From Prevotella sp. (GTDB lineage: Bacteria; Bacteroidota; Bacteroidia; Bacteroidales; Bacteroidaceae), in contig JAFZUS010000034.1 in NCBI GenBank assembly GCA_017618275.1, positions 1 through 38,606 of the forward strand: a DNA stretch of 38,606 nt, read 5' to 3'. Both the position numbers and the translations under genes were made by a program. Below, in pieces: positions 25,122-33,013 of the stretch (within the stretch, counting starts at the first letter, position 1; each line of letters begins with the position of its first letter). The notes under the pieces are model-generated. The model was not told where the DNA came from. It did not search any database and saw nothing but the letters and a program-made list of their open reading frames with translations.

Positions 25122-26159
25122 ATGAACATAGATATCCTGACGGAAGATCAGCTGGCCCAATTAAGCCAGCTGATTTCAACCTCACAGATCATCATCATAA
25201 CCTGTCATCAGAGTCCTGACGGCGATGCAATTGGTTCTTCTTTGGCGTGGGCCTCTTATTTAGATGCCATAGGTAAGGAGGTGACTGTCATCGTTCCTGA
25301 CCAGTATCCCGACTTCTTGCTGTGGCTGCCGAATACGGAGAAAATCGTCCGCTACGACAAGCATCGTGAGAAATGCGACATGCTCCTGAAAATTGCCGAT
25401 CTTGTGTTCTGTCTCGACTATAACACACCTTCGCGTGTCGACGAGATGCAGCAGACCCTGCTCGACACCCAAGCCAAGCGGATACTGATCGACCATCACC
25501 TGAATCCAGATGTTCCGACGGTTCTGACCATTTCCCACCCCGAAGTCTGCAGTACCTGCGAAATTGTGTTCCGTATTGTCTGGCAGATGGGCGCATTCGA
25601 CAGTTTAGACAGGCACTTTGCCATCCCCATCTATTGTGGCATGATGACAGATACTGGTGGTTTTACATTTGCCTCTTCGCGACCGGAGATCTTCTATATC
25701 ATCTCCCTGCTGCTGACCAAACATATCAACAAGGACAAGATCTACCGCAACGTCTATCATAACTACAGTGAGAACCGTCTGCGCCTGATGGGCTATGTCA
25801 TGTACGAGAAGTTGGTCTATCTCCCGGAGTATAACACCTCATACTATGCCTTAACGAAAGAAGAACTCCGCAGTTTTCATTTCCTCAAGGGCGATGCAGA
25901 GGGACTTGTAAATATCCCCCAGCAGATTAAGGGTCTGCGTCTCTCCATCTCCCTGCGTGAGGACACGGAGAAGCCGAATACCGTTTGGGTCAGTCTGCGC
26001 TCCGTCGATGATTTTCCCTGTAATCAGATGGCTGAGCAGTTCTTCAATGGCGGTGGGCATCTGAATGCCTCGGGAGGCCGTTTAAACTGCACCGTCGAAG
26101 AGGCCATCGAAACCGTCAAACGCGCCATCACCGCCTATGGCGACAGACTAAAAAGTTAA
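25122..26159 (+). CDS. DHH-family phosphoesterase, NrnA-like
   Basis: The 345-residue cytosolic protein has the DHH/DHHA1 layout of bifunctional oligoribonuclease/pAp phosphatases. Motifs in order are CHQSPDGDAIGSS (His29, Asp33, Asp35), LDYNTPSR (Asp99), ILIDHHLNPD (Asp124-His125-His126) and MMTDTGGF (Asp177). The DHHA1 substrate loop FFNGGGHLNASGG lies near residue 310. Family members degrade nano-RNA, dephosphorylate pAp, or hydrolyse cyclic dinucleotide products; NrnA is the closest recognisable type. It follows the nucleotidyltransferase by 24 bases, a spacer that contains a dispersed repeat remnant. Confidence 0.93.
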   Translation: MNIDILTEDQLAQLSQLISTSQIIIITCHQSPDGDAIGSSLAWASYLDAIGKEVTVIVPDQYPDFLLWLPNTEKIVRYDKHREKCDMLLKIADLVFCLDYNTPSRVDEMQQTLLDTQAKRILIDHHLNPDVPTVLTISHPEVCSTCEIVFRIVWQMGAFDSLDRHFAIPIYCGMMTDTGGFTFASSRPEIFYIISLLLTKHINKDKIYRNVYHNYSENRLRLMGYVMYEKLVYLPEYNTSYYALTKEELRSFHFLKGDAEGLVNIPQQIKGLRLSISLREDTEKPNTVWVSLRSVDDFPCNQMAEQFFNGGGHLNASGGRLNCTVEEAIETVKRAITAYGDRLKS

Positions 26160-26177
26160 AAAACAACAAGGCAAAGC

Positions 26178-26212
26178 AACTTTTCACGATTCACTTTTCA
26201 CTTCTCACTTCT
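26178..26212 (+). repeat. Low-complexity TTTTCAC/TTCTCAC repeat upstream of the DUF4827 gene
   Basis: CTTTTCACGATTCAC, CTTTTCAC and TTCTCAC units follow each other here, the same pyrimidine-rich family as at 21659-21687. A shorter trace, CAACTTTTCACTT, occurs at 33419. Confidence 0.7.
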
Positions 26213-26218
26213 TTTTAT

Positions 26219-26226
26219 TATCTTTG
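26219..26226 (+). promoter_or_regulatory. -7 element of the DUF4827 gene, very close to its start codon
   Basis: TATCTTTG ends eight bases before the ATG, so the transcript would have almost no leader. No strong -33 element is seen. Confidence 0.55.
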
Positions 26227-26234
26227 CAGCCGAT

Positions 26235-26870
26235 ATGAAGAAGATTCTATTATTCATAATAGCAGCTATCGTGGTTCTTGCCAGTTGCAATGACTACGAG
26301 ACCTATGGCGACCAGAAGGAAAAAGAGCGCAATGCCATCAACAAGTTCATTGCCGATTCCAGTATTACGGTCATTTCTGAAGATGTCTTCAACAAAAATG
26401 GCTGCAAGACGGACCTGACACGCAACGAGTTTGTCAGGCTTGACAAGAGCGGTGTTTATATGCAGATTGTCCGTCAGGGATGCGGCACTAAGTTACAGAA
26501 TGGCGAGACAGCCAACCTGATATGCCGTTGCCGAGAGTATAACATTATGAAGGATACGCTTGCAGTGGAAACTACCGCGTTCTACGCTGCTGCCTGTCCA
26601 GACATTATGCGCGTCAGTTGTACTAGCGGCACCTTCACAGCCTCATTCACTAAGTCCATCTCATACAATATGTATTATTGTTATGGTAGTGCTGCTGTCC
26701 CTGCTGGTTGGCTGGTCCCTCTTACATATGTCAACGTGGGGGTTCCTCAGAGCGACGATGACGAGATTGCGAAAGTGCGTCTGATTGTCCCTCATAGTCA
26801 GGGCCATGCGGTAGCAACCCAGAACGTGACACCCTATTATTACGAACTCACTTTACAGCGAGAAGCATAA
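26235..26870 (+). CDS. DUF4827-family lipoprotein
   Basis: The 211-residue product starts MKKILLFIIAAIVVLASCND, a lipoprotein signal with lipobox VLASC. The body (YETYGDQKEKERNAINKFIADSSITVISED, then GVYMQIVRQGCGTKLQNGETANLICRCREYNI) matches the Bacteroidetes DUF4827 family. Its layout of a hydrophobic strand followed by a GxxLxxGE turn recalls an FKBP-like fold, but peptidyl-prolyl isomerase residues are not evident, so activity is unlikely. Several cysteines are present (residues 80-150), which is unusual for a short lipoprotein. It precedes phosphoglucosamine mutase by 27 bases, which suggests cotranscription, though no shared role is known. Confidence 0.85.
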   Translation: MKKILLFIIAAIVVLASCNDYETYGDQKEKERNAINKFIADSSITVISEDVFNKNGCKTDLTRNEFVRLDKSGVYMQIVRQGCGTKLQNGETANLICRCREYNIMKDTLAVETTAFYAAACPDIMRVSCTSGTFTASFTKSISYNMYYCYGSAAVPAGWLVPLTYVNVGVPQSDDDEIAKVRLIVPHSQGHAVATQNVTPYYYELTLQREA

Positions 26871-26897
26871 CGGTTTTTTAGCAATTATATAGTCCTT

Positions 26898-28286
26898 ATG
26901 ACACTTATCAAATCTATTTCAGGCATCCGCGGAACCATCGGCGGCCCTACAGGTGACACCCTCAATCCATTAGACATTGTCAAGTTTACAACAGCCTACG
27001 CCACATTCATCAAGAAAAAGACAGGACGTTGCGGAAAGATTGTCGTAGGTCGCGACGGACGCATCTCTGGCGAGATGGTCAAGAACGTAGTCTGCGGTAC
27101 GCTGATGGGCATGGGCTTCGATGTCATCAACATCGGTTACGCCACTACGCCTACCACCGAACTGGCTGTCCGTATGGCCGGAGCCGACGGCGGCATCATC
27201 ATCACTGCCTCCCATAATCCCCGTCAATGGAATGCACTCAAACTGCTCAACAATGAGGGTGAGTTCCTGACGGCTGCCGACGGTGCAGAAGTTCTTGATA
27301 TCGCTGCCCGTGAAGATTTCGACTATGCTGATGTTGACCATCTGGGAAAATATTCAGAAGACGACAGTTTTAACCAAAGACATATCGACTCAGTACTCCA
27401 GTTGAAACTGGCTGACCTCGAGACTATCAAAAAGCACAAGTTCCGTGTCTGCGTTGATACCATCAATTCTGTGGGCGGCATAATCCTCCCCGAGTTGTTC
27501 AAGGCTATCGGCGTCGACTACGAAATCCTGAATGCCGACTGTACAGGCGATTTCGCCCACAACCCAGAGCCTTTGGAGAAAAACCTTCAAGGCATCATGA
27601 ATCGTATGAAGCAGGGGGGATTTGATCTCGGCATCGTTGTTGATCCCGACGTAGACCGTCTTGCTTTCATCTGCGAGGATGGCACCATGTTCGGCGAGGA
27701 ATACACCCTCGTCAGCGTGGCTGACTATATTCTCTCCCACACTCCAGGCAATACAGTGTCAAACCTCAGTTCGACAAGAGCCCTGCGTGATGTGACAGTG
27801 AAATATGGCGGCCAGTACACTGCTGCTGCCGTAGGCGAGGTCAATGTAACCACGAAGATGAAAGAAGTGGGAGCCGTAATTGGGGGTGAAGGCAATGGCG
27901 GCGTCATCTACCCGGAAAGCCACTATGGCCGTGACGCACTCGTAGGCATCGTGCTCTTCCTGTCAAGTCTCGCCCAAAAGGGCTGCACCGCCAGTGAACT
28001 GCGTCAGACCTTCCCCGACTATCAGATTGCCAAGAACCGCATTGACCTCACCCCAGAGACCGATGTCGACGCGATTCTTGTGAAGGTCAAGGAAATGTTC
28101 TCCAAGGACAACTCTGCCGTAGTCAACGATATCGATGGTGTGAAAATCGATTTCCCCGACCGTTGGGTGCACCTCCGCAAGTCGAACACTGAGCCCATCA
28201 TCCGTGTCTACAGCGAAGCCCAAACCATGACCCAAGCCGACGAACTCGGCAAGAAACTCATGCAAGTTGTCTACGATATGCAATAA
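26898..28286 (+). CDS. glmM: Phosphoglucosamine mutase (phosphohexomutase family)
   Basis: GlmM turns glucosamine 6-phosphate into glucosamine 1-phosphate for UDP-GlcNAc, hence peptidoglycan and lipopolysaccharide. The 462-residue product carries all four phosphohexomutase sites: IITASHNPRQWNALK with phosphoserine Ser105, VDPDVDRLAF with Mg-binding Asp249, Asp251 and Asp253, GEGNGGVIYPE in the sugar loop, and RKSNTEPIIRVYSEA in the phosphate loop. The start MTLIKSISGIRGTIGG is also typical. A phosphoglucomutase or phosphomannomutase role cannot be excluded by sequence alone. It has no own promoter that I can see and ends at a strong terminator. Confidence 0.92.
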   Translation: MTLIKSISGIRGTIGGPTGDTLNPLDIVKFTTAYATFIKKKTGRCGKIVVGRDGRISGEMVKNVVCGTLMGMGFDVINIGYATTPTTELAVRMAGADGGIIITASHNPRQWNALKLLNNEGEFLTAADGAEVLDIAAREDFDYADVDHLGKYSEDDSFNQRHIDSVLQLKLADLETIKKHKFRVCVDTINSVGGIILPELFKAIGVDYEILNADCTGDFAHNPEPLEKNLQGIMNRMKQGGFDLGIVVDPDVDRLAFICEDGTMFGEEYTLVSVADYILSHTPGNTVSNLSSTRALRDVTVKYGGQYTAAAVGEVNVTTKMKEVGAVIGGEGNGGVIYPESHYGRDALVGIVLFLSSLAQKGCTASELRQTFPDYQIAKNRIDLTPETDVDAILVKVKEMFSKDNSAVVNDIDGVKIDFPDRWVHLRKSNTEPIIRVYSEAQTMTQADELGKKLMQVVYDMQ

Positions 28287-28295
28287 GAAACGAAA

Positions 28296-28325
28296 CATCC
28301 CCGCCGATCGGCGGGGATGATTGTT
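28296..28325. terminator. Strong terminator between glmM and the alpha/beta hydrolase
   Basis: A perfect 24-base palindrome at 28296-28319 (CATCCCCGCCGA and its complement) is followed by ATTGTTTTATTT. It sits between convergent genes and can act on both. Confidence 0.9.
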
Positions 28326-29225
28326 TTATTTCAGTGTTTCGAACTTCTCATTCTTCTCAAGCGTCCAGTCCTTACGCTTTGATAGTTCGTTATCCTTACC
28401 CTTGAACATCTTGGCGGCCTGCTGGTCGCCCTTCAGTTGCCAGTTGAGCCAAGCAAGGGCCACCACGGAGAACTCACCGCCATGAGGCTGAGCATAAGTG
28501 CCACCATGTCCCACAGGGAAGTTGGCTGCACATGCCGGCACGTGATCAATGCGGTGGAAGTCGTCCATACCATTACCATAGGCAATGTCGGTCTCACCAC
28601 CGAGGAGGTACATGATAGAGGTGTGAATCTCCTTCAGTTTCTCCTTTGGGGGCATAGGCATACCACCAACAGCAGTTCCAGCATTTTCGGTATTGAAAAG
28701 TCCACTGTTACAGATCATCAGGGTCTTAATGCGGGGGTCGGCACAGTTGAAGAGGGTCTGCAAACCACCACATGACATACCTGCCACACAAATATTCTTC
28801 ACGTCTATCTTATTATAATAAGGTGACTGGGGATTGGCATTCTGCGCAATGACCCAGTCCATCGACTGAATCTGCTGTTCTGTGGTTGACATAGGGCCAC
28901 GATAGGGTTTGTCGTCCATAGGGATATAGCCCGTGGCAAGCACGATATAGCCATAGGAAGCAATCTCGTTGAGGAACTTCACATGCTCCCAAGGTGAGTT
29001 GGTGCAGGCACCATTGCCCCATACCAATACAGGGAGGGGATTGTTTTTACCAAATTTAGAGAGATCCTGTGGGACGAAGATGGTGTGAGCCTCCAACGTG
29101 GGATCGTCTTGCATGATGGCCTTGTAAGGGCCCGTTCCGCCGTCTTCGAGGATACGGGAAGCGGCATTTGCCAGAGTCAGCGTCATCAGGGCTGCAACCA
29201 GACAGAGCATTCGTTTTGCTTTCAT
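28326..29225 (-). CDS. Secreted alpha/beta hydrolase (esterase/lipase type)
   Basis: The 299-residue product begins with a Sec signal (MKAKRMLCLVAALMTLTLANA, cleaved before Ala22). The fold reads as a PETase/cutinase-like or chlorophyllase-like alpha/beta hydrolase. The oxyanion region is VLVWGNGACTNS, the nucleophile elbow AGMSCGG gives Ser151, GGETDIAY gives Asp213, and FPVGHGGTY gives His240. Acyl or polysaccharide-ester substrates are possible; none can be assigned. Secretion and lack of a lipobox point to a periplasmic or extracellular enzyme. Its promoter overlaps the terminator of the sulP gene upstream on the same strand. Confidence 0.87.
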   Translation of the reverse strand: MKAKRMLCLVAALMTLTLANAASRILEDGGTGPYKAIMQDDPTLEAHTIFVPQDLSKFGKNNPLPVLVWGNGACTNSPWEHVKFLNEIASYGYIVLATGYIPMDDKPYRGPMSTTEQQIQSMDWVIAQNANPQSPYYNKIDVKNICVAGMSCGGLQTLFNCADPRIKTLMICNSGLFNTENAGTAVGGMPMPPKEKLKEIHTSIMYLLGGETDIAYGNGMDDFHRIDHVPACAANFPVGHGGTYAQPHGGEFSVVALAWLNWQLKGDQQAAKMFKGKDNELSKRKDWTLEKNEKFETLK

Positions 29226-29266
29226 AATCTTGATAGTTTTTATGAGTTAAATATGGTTTTATGCCG

Positions 29267-29298
29267 CAAAAATAATAATAAACTCGGAAAAAAACAAA
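29267..29298 (-). promoter_or_regulatory. Promoter of the secreted hydrolase, inside the sulP terminator
   Basis: On the minus strand TTTG (29295-29298), a 20-base spacer and TATTTTTG (29267-29274) match the consensus. The TTTG lies in the loop, and the spacer in the 3' arm, of the sulP terminator hairpin. Confidence 0.75.
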
Positions 29299-29310
29299 TT
29301 TTTCCGAGTT
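29281..29310 (-). terminator. Terminator of the sulP gene
   Basis: A 12-bp stem, AACTCGGAAAAA with its complement (29281-29292 and 29299-29310), is followed on the minus strand by TATTATTATTTTT. It lies 11 bases beyond the sulP stop codon. Confidence 0.85.
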
Positions 29311-29320
29311 TTTTCCGAGT

Positions 29321-31015
29321 TTATACCAGTTGTCTGGCCCTGTCTAAGGCAATATTGATATGCGAACAGATATTGTCCTCTCCAAGCATCGTGTCAAAAC
29401 CCGCCTTATGGAGCACGGCCTGTACCATGGGATTCACGCCCGAGAGCACCACCTGAATACCCTCCTGCTGCGACATGAGACAGAGATTGGTCAAGTTATG
29501 AATGCCCGTGGAGTCAACAAACGGCACCTTTCGCATACGGATGATACGTACCTTCGGACGCTGGTGGCGCAAGGCACCCATGATCTCCTCGAACTTATTA
29601 CCTGCTCCGAAGAAATAAGGGCCATTAATCTCATAGACCTCGACACCCTCGGGAATCGTCAGATGCTCAAGGTTGCCCATTTGGAAATCGCTCGATTCCT
29701 CCTCAGGATTAATCTCGTCGCTAATAACCTTGACATCCGTTGTCTCCGCCATACGACGCATGAACAGCAGACAGGCGCAGATAAGCCCCACCTCGATGGC
29801 GATGGTCAGGTCGAAGATAACCGTCAGAAGGAATGTGACCCAGAGCACGATGATGTCGCTCTTCGGATTCTTCATGATAGAGGTGAAGGAACGCCAACCA
29901 CTCATATTGTAACTGACGATAACCAGTACACCAGCCAGGCAAGCCATAGGGATATACTGGGCCAGTGGCATCAGGAACAGGAAGATAAGCAACAGTACGG
30001 CTGCATGGATGATGCCGGCCACAGGCGTACGTCCGCCGTTGTTGATGTTCGTCATCGTACGGGCGATGGCACCGGTGGCGGGGATACCGCCGAATATAGG
30101 CGAAGCCAGATTGGCCAAGCCCTGGGCAATGAGTTCGGTATTCGAATGGTGACGGTCGCCGATGACACCATCAGCCACAGTGGCTGAGAGCAAAGACTCG
30201 ATGGCACCAAGAATAGCAATGGTGATGGCAGGCGATACGAGTCCCTTGATGACATCCCACGTGAGCGAAGGCACCTGGGCGCCAGGCAACTGGTTGGAGA
30301 TAGAGAAGCGGTCGCCTATGGTCTCTATAGAGGTCACGCCCGCATACTGCTTCAACAGCAGGGCGGCAACGGTCATCACGATGATGGCAATCAGGCTGCC
30401 AGGCAGTTTCCCCAACACGGTACGACGAGAGATCTTCGGCCAAAGGGCTATGACAGCCACACTGAGCACCCCCACCCCAGCACTCCACCAGTCGATGGTG
30501 GGGAAAGAACCGATATAGGCAATCCATTTCTCAATGAAGTCGGAAGGCACGCTCTCCATCGTCAGACCGAAGAGATCCTTGATCTGCGTGGTAAAGATGG
30601 TTAGGGCAATACCTGAGGTAAAACCCACCACGATGGGATAAGGAATGTACTTAATGATGGTGCCTAAGTGCAGAATGCCAAACAGGATGAGGAAGACACC
30701 CGCCATGAGTGTAGCGATGGTCAGGCCCTCGAAGCCATACTGTTGGATGATACCATATATAATAATAATGAACGCGCCCGTAGGACCACCTATCTGAACC
30801 TTCGATCCGCCGAAAACGGAAACCACTAGTCCTGCCACGATGGCAGTGATGATACCCTTCTCGGGCGTAACGCCTGAGGCAATACCAAAGGCAATGGCAA
30901 GCGGGAGGGCGACAATACCAACAATAATACCCGCCAACAAATCGGTCGTAAACTGTTTCCTGTTATAATTCTTCAATGTGGAAAACAGTTTCGGCTTGAA
31001 CTCTAAAGTCGTCAT
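29321..31015 (-). CDS. SulP-family anion transporter with STAS domain
   Basis: The 564-residue inner-membrane protein has the SulP transport core (about residues 1-420): YNRKQFTTDLLAGIIVGIVALPLAIAFGIASGV at the start, GPTGAFIIIIYG, GFTSGIALTIF, and GGIPATGAIARTMTNINNGGRTPVAGI. A C-terminal STAS domain (about 445-555) has VPFVDSTGIHNL, the site matching the phosphorylated serine region of anti-sigma antagonists. Members carry sulfate, bicarbonate or other anions; the substrate is not evident, since no cysteine or carbonic anhydrase gene is adjacent. It has a promoter at 31044-31074 and its own terminator. Confidence 0.95.
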   Translation of the reverse strand: MTTLEFKPKLFSTLKNYNRKQFTTDLLAGIIVGIVALPLAIAFGIASGVTPEKGIITAIVAGLVVSVFGGSKVQIGGPTGAFIIIIYGIIQQYGFEGLTIATLMAGVFLILFGILHLGTIIKYIPYPIVVGFTSGIALTIFTTQIKDLFGLTMESVPSDFIEKWIAYIGSFPTIDWWSAGVGVLSVAVIALWPKISRRTVLGKLPGSLIAIIVMTVAALLLKQYAGVTSIETIGDRFSISNQLPGAQVPSLTWDVIKGLVSPAITIAILGAIESLLSATVADGVIGDRHHSNTELIAQGLANLASPIFGGIPATGAIARTMTNINNGGRTPVAGIIHAAVLLLIFLFLMPLAQYIPMACLAGVLVIVSYNMSGWRSFTSIMKNPKSDIIVLWVTFLLTVIFDLTIAIEVGLICACLLFMRRMAETTDVKVISDEINPEEESSDFQMGNLEHLTIPEGVEVYEINGPYFFGAGNKFEEIMGALRHQRPKVRIIRMRKVPFVDSTGIHNLTNLCLMSQQEGIQVVLSGVNPMVQAVLHKAGFDTMLGEDNICSHINIALDRARQLV

Positions 31016-31043
31016 ATTCTGTTAATTATCTTGAAAACAGATG

Positions 31044-31074
31044 CAAAAGTAAGAAAAAAGTTAAAAACCACAAA
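31044..31074 (-). promoter_or_regulatory. Promoter of the sulP gene
   Basis: On the minus strand TTTG (31071-31074), a 19-base spacer and TACTTTTG (31044-31051) lie 28 bases before the ATG. Confidence 0.8.
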
Positions 31075-31103
31075 AAGAATGAACAAGTTATTGAAAAATA
31101 CCC

Positions 31104-31111
31104 TAAATTTG
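31104..31111 (+). promoter_or_regulatory. Possible -7 element of the Ala-rich lipoprotein gene
   Basis: TAAATTTG lies about 62 bases upstream of the ATG at 31174. The -33 element is not clear. Confidence 0.45.
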
Positions 31112-31173
31112 TTGCCGAAAATCAATTTGAGAGAGAAAAGTCACATTATTAATCACTAAAAGTAGAAAGCATT

Positions 31174-31728
31174 ATGAAAAAAATCATGTTTGCTGTGATG
31201 GCTATGATCGCCATTGGTTTCACATCGTGTGGTAATAAGGCACAGGCTCCTGCCGAGGCTGCCGCTGAGGAAGTAGTCTATGACGCCGAAGAAGAGGCTG
31301 CTGCCAGCATCAGCGCCCTGTCAGAGCAGATCGAGGCACAGGATGCCGGTAAACTTCAGGAGGTACTTGCTACCGTCCAGGAGAAGATCAAGGAGATCAT
31401 CGGTTCGAACCCAGAAATTGCCAAGGAGTATGTAGCCAAGGTCCAGGATTTCCTGAAGGAGAATGCTGAGAAGATCAAGGCCTTCGCTGGTGATAATGCT
31501 GCCCTGGATGCTGCCATCGGTGCTATCACCGCTGCACCTGCAGACGCTGTTGTCAATGGTCTGATGCAGGCTGTTGAAGGTGTGAAAGATGCTGCTGATG
31601 ATGCCGTTGACGCTGCCAAGGATGCTGTCGAGGACAAGGCCAACGAAGTTAAAGACGCTGCTAAGGACGCTGCCAACGATGCTGTTGATCAGGCTGCCGA
31701 CGGCGCTAAGAAAGCACTGGGACTCTAA
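31174..31728 (+). CDS. Alanine-rich helical lipoprotein
   Basis: The 184-residue product starts MKKIMFAVMAMIAIGFTSCG, a lipoprotein signal with lipobox FTSC. Behind it come an Ala/Glu-rich linker, a helical segment (ALSEQIEAQDAGKLQEVLA and onwards) and a C-terminal third of repeated DAAKDAVED-like units of roughly 11 residues. The pattern, charged and rich in Ala, Asp and Lys with no cysteine after the lipobox, recalls LEA-like or coiled-coil stalk proteins; function is unknown. Codon use is strongly biased (gct, gcc, gac, aag), which suggests high expression. It is followed after five bases by the next secreted protein gene, probably in one operon. Confidence 0.85.
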   Translation: MKKIMFAVMAMIAIGFTSCGNKAQAPAEAAAEEVVYDAEEEAAASISALSEQIEAQDAGKLQEVLATVQEKIKEIIGSNPEIAKEYVAKVQDFLKENAEKIKAFAGDNAALDAAIGAITAAPADAVVNGLMQAVEGVKDAADDAVDAAKDAVEDKANEVKDAAKDAANDAVDQAADGAKKALGL

Positions 31729-31733
31729 TTGAC

Positions 31734-32711
31734 ATGAAGAAACTATTTTTCATCATCACGGCATTCATGGCGACAACCGCCGTGAATGCCGTTGATGATA
31801 ATACGGTAGAGATTATTTTTAACGGTTCGTCAGTTTCTGTCAATGTAGCCAATAATATTAGCAGTTACATCACCTATCAAAATAACGGGGCACACGTCAA
31901 ACTGATACAGAGTAGCGGTGTCAACGACAACGTTGGCGAGATTACTTACAACCTCTCCGGCACCAGTACCGACGGGGAGTTCTATCTCTTAGGCAGTTAC
32001 AAGACCACCATCGAACTCGCCGGACTGTCTCTGACCAACCCTAGCGGACCGGTCCTCAACATCCAGAATGGTAAGCGAGTGGCCATCAGTGCCAAGAAAG
32101 GGACGACCAACACATTGACTGACGGATCTAACTATTCCGACGACTTGAACGGTTGTCTGCACTGCAAGGGACATACCGAATTCCAAGGCAAAGGCACGCT
32201 CAACATCGTAGGCAACTACAAACATGCCATCTACAGCAAGGAGTATGTGGAAATAAAGAATCTCACCCTCAATATCACTAAAGCCAAGAAAGACGGTATC
32301 CACTGCAAGGAGTATTTCCTGATGAAAAGCGGTACTGTCAACATCAATGGTGTTGGTGATGACGGCATCCAAGTGGAACTCAAGGAAGACAAGCCCACTG
32401 CTGCCACTACAGACCATGAGGATGAAGATACAGGTAACTTCTACATGGAGGACGGAGTTCTCACCATCAACAACTTCGGTAACAATGCCATTAAGGCCGA
32501 CGGCAGTGTCACCATCAGCGGCGGCACACAGAATTACGACAAGAATGCTGTCATCGAATATGCTTTGGGTATCAACAACATCGTGGTTGATGACCTCAGA
32601 GGTGCCATTTACGACCTCAACGGCCGGCAGATGCCCGATGACAAGTCACTCAGTAGAGGCATTTACATGATTAGAAAAGGGAGTCAAGTCAAGAAAACAA
32701 TCATCCGCTAA
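31734..32711 (+). CDS. Secreted Cthe_2159-like (carbohydrate-binding beta-helix) protein with type IX-like tail
   Basis: The 325-residue product has a Sec signal (MKKLFFIITAFMATTAVNA) and no lipobox. The body is a string of short strands and turns, with GGxLxNIQNGKRVAISAKKGT-like and HAIYSKEYVEIKNLTLNITKAKKDGIHCKEY stretches, as in the Cthe_2159/DUF4353 carbohydrate-binding-domain proteins that form a calcium-binding beta-helix and bind acidic polysaccharides. The last 40 residues (AIYDLNGRQMPDD and SRGIYMIRKGSQVKKTIIR) resemble the C-terminal domain used for type IX secretion in Bacteroidetes; this is inference. It lies five bases behind the Ala-rich lipoprotein gene. The same strand-turn style appears in the modules of the BspA-like protein at the other end of the window. 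Confidence 0.85.
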   Translation: MKKLFFIITAFMATTAVNAVDDNTVEIIFNGSSVSVNVANNISSYITYQNNGAHVKLIQSSGVNDNVGEITYNLSGTSTDGEFYLLGSYKTTIELAGLSLTNPSGPVLNIQNGKRVAISAKKGTTNTLTDGSNYSDDLNGCLHCKGHTEFQGKGTLNIVGNYKHAIYSKEYVEIKNLTLNITKAKKDGIHCKEYFLMKSGTVNINGVGDDGIQVELKEDKPTAATTDHEDEDTGNFYMEDGVLTINNFGNNAIKADGSVTISGGTQNYDKNAVIEYALGINNIVVDDLRGAIYDLNGRQMPDDKSLSRGIYMIRKGSQVKKTIIR

Positions 32712-32751
32712 ATATTTGGATAATTGTTCCCAAAATGTTCCAGAAACAAAA

Positions 32752-32790
32752 ATCAGCAAGTTACTTTTCATTGTAACTTGCTGATTTCTT
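32752..32790. terminator. Bidirectional terminator between the beta-helix protein gene and the tRNA gene
   Basis: A 13-bp perfect stem, ATCAGCAAGTTAC with its complement (32752-32764 and 32773-32785), has an 8-base loop. TTTCTTT follows on the plus strand and TTTTTGTTT on the minus strand, so it can end both transcripts. Confidence 0.9.
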
Positions 32791-32867
32791 TGGTAGCGGG
32801 AGCCGGGATTGAACCGGCGACCTCATGATTATGAATCATGCGCTCTAACCAGCTGAGCTATCCCGCC
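32791..32867 (-). tRNA. tRNA-Met (anticodon CAT, elongator type)
   Basis: The 77-base cloverleaf reads fully: acceptor GGCGGGA/TCCCGCT, D-stem GCTC/GAGC, anticodon stem CATGA/TCATG with loop TTCATAA, T-arm GCCGG TTCAATC CCGGC, and an encoded CCA. The anticodon is CAT. The 1-72 pair is G-T rather than the unpaired C-A of initiator tRNA. A lysidine-modified tRNA-Ile2 is the alternative; I favour elongator Met. Confidence 0.92.
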
Positions 32868-32887
32868 ATCATCTTGTTAAGCGGGTG

Positions 32888-32918
32888 CAAAGGTACTACT
32901 TTTTTGTTAACTACCAAA
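32888..32918 (-). promoter_or_regulatory. Promoter of the tRNA gene
   Basis: On the minus strand TTTG (32915-32918), a 19-base spacer and TACCTTTG (32888-32895) lie 20 bases before the tRNA 5' end. Confidence 0.8.
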
Positions 32919-32957
32919 ATTTTTCGGGAAAATATTTTTTATTTCGGAGATTTTTTG

Positions 32958-32965
32958 TACTTTTG
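32958..32965 (+). promoter_or_regulatory. -7 element of the START-like gene
   Basis: TACTTTTG lies about 48 bases before the ATG at 33014. Only TTTT is present at the -33 position. Confidence 0.5.
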
Positions 32966-33013
32966 TACCGTAGATTTCGTATCTAAAACAAAAATGACTA
33001 ACCGAAAGTGATT

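Noticed and set aside
32791-32867. tRNA as an integration site for a mobile element
   Set aside because: No integrase and no repeat of the tRNA 3' end is seen nearby, and the flanks are ordinary chromosomal genes.
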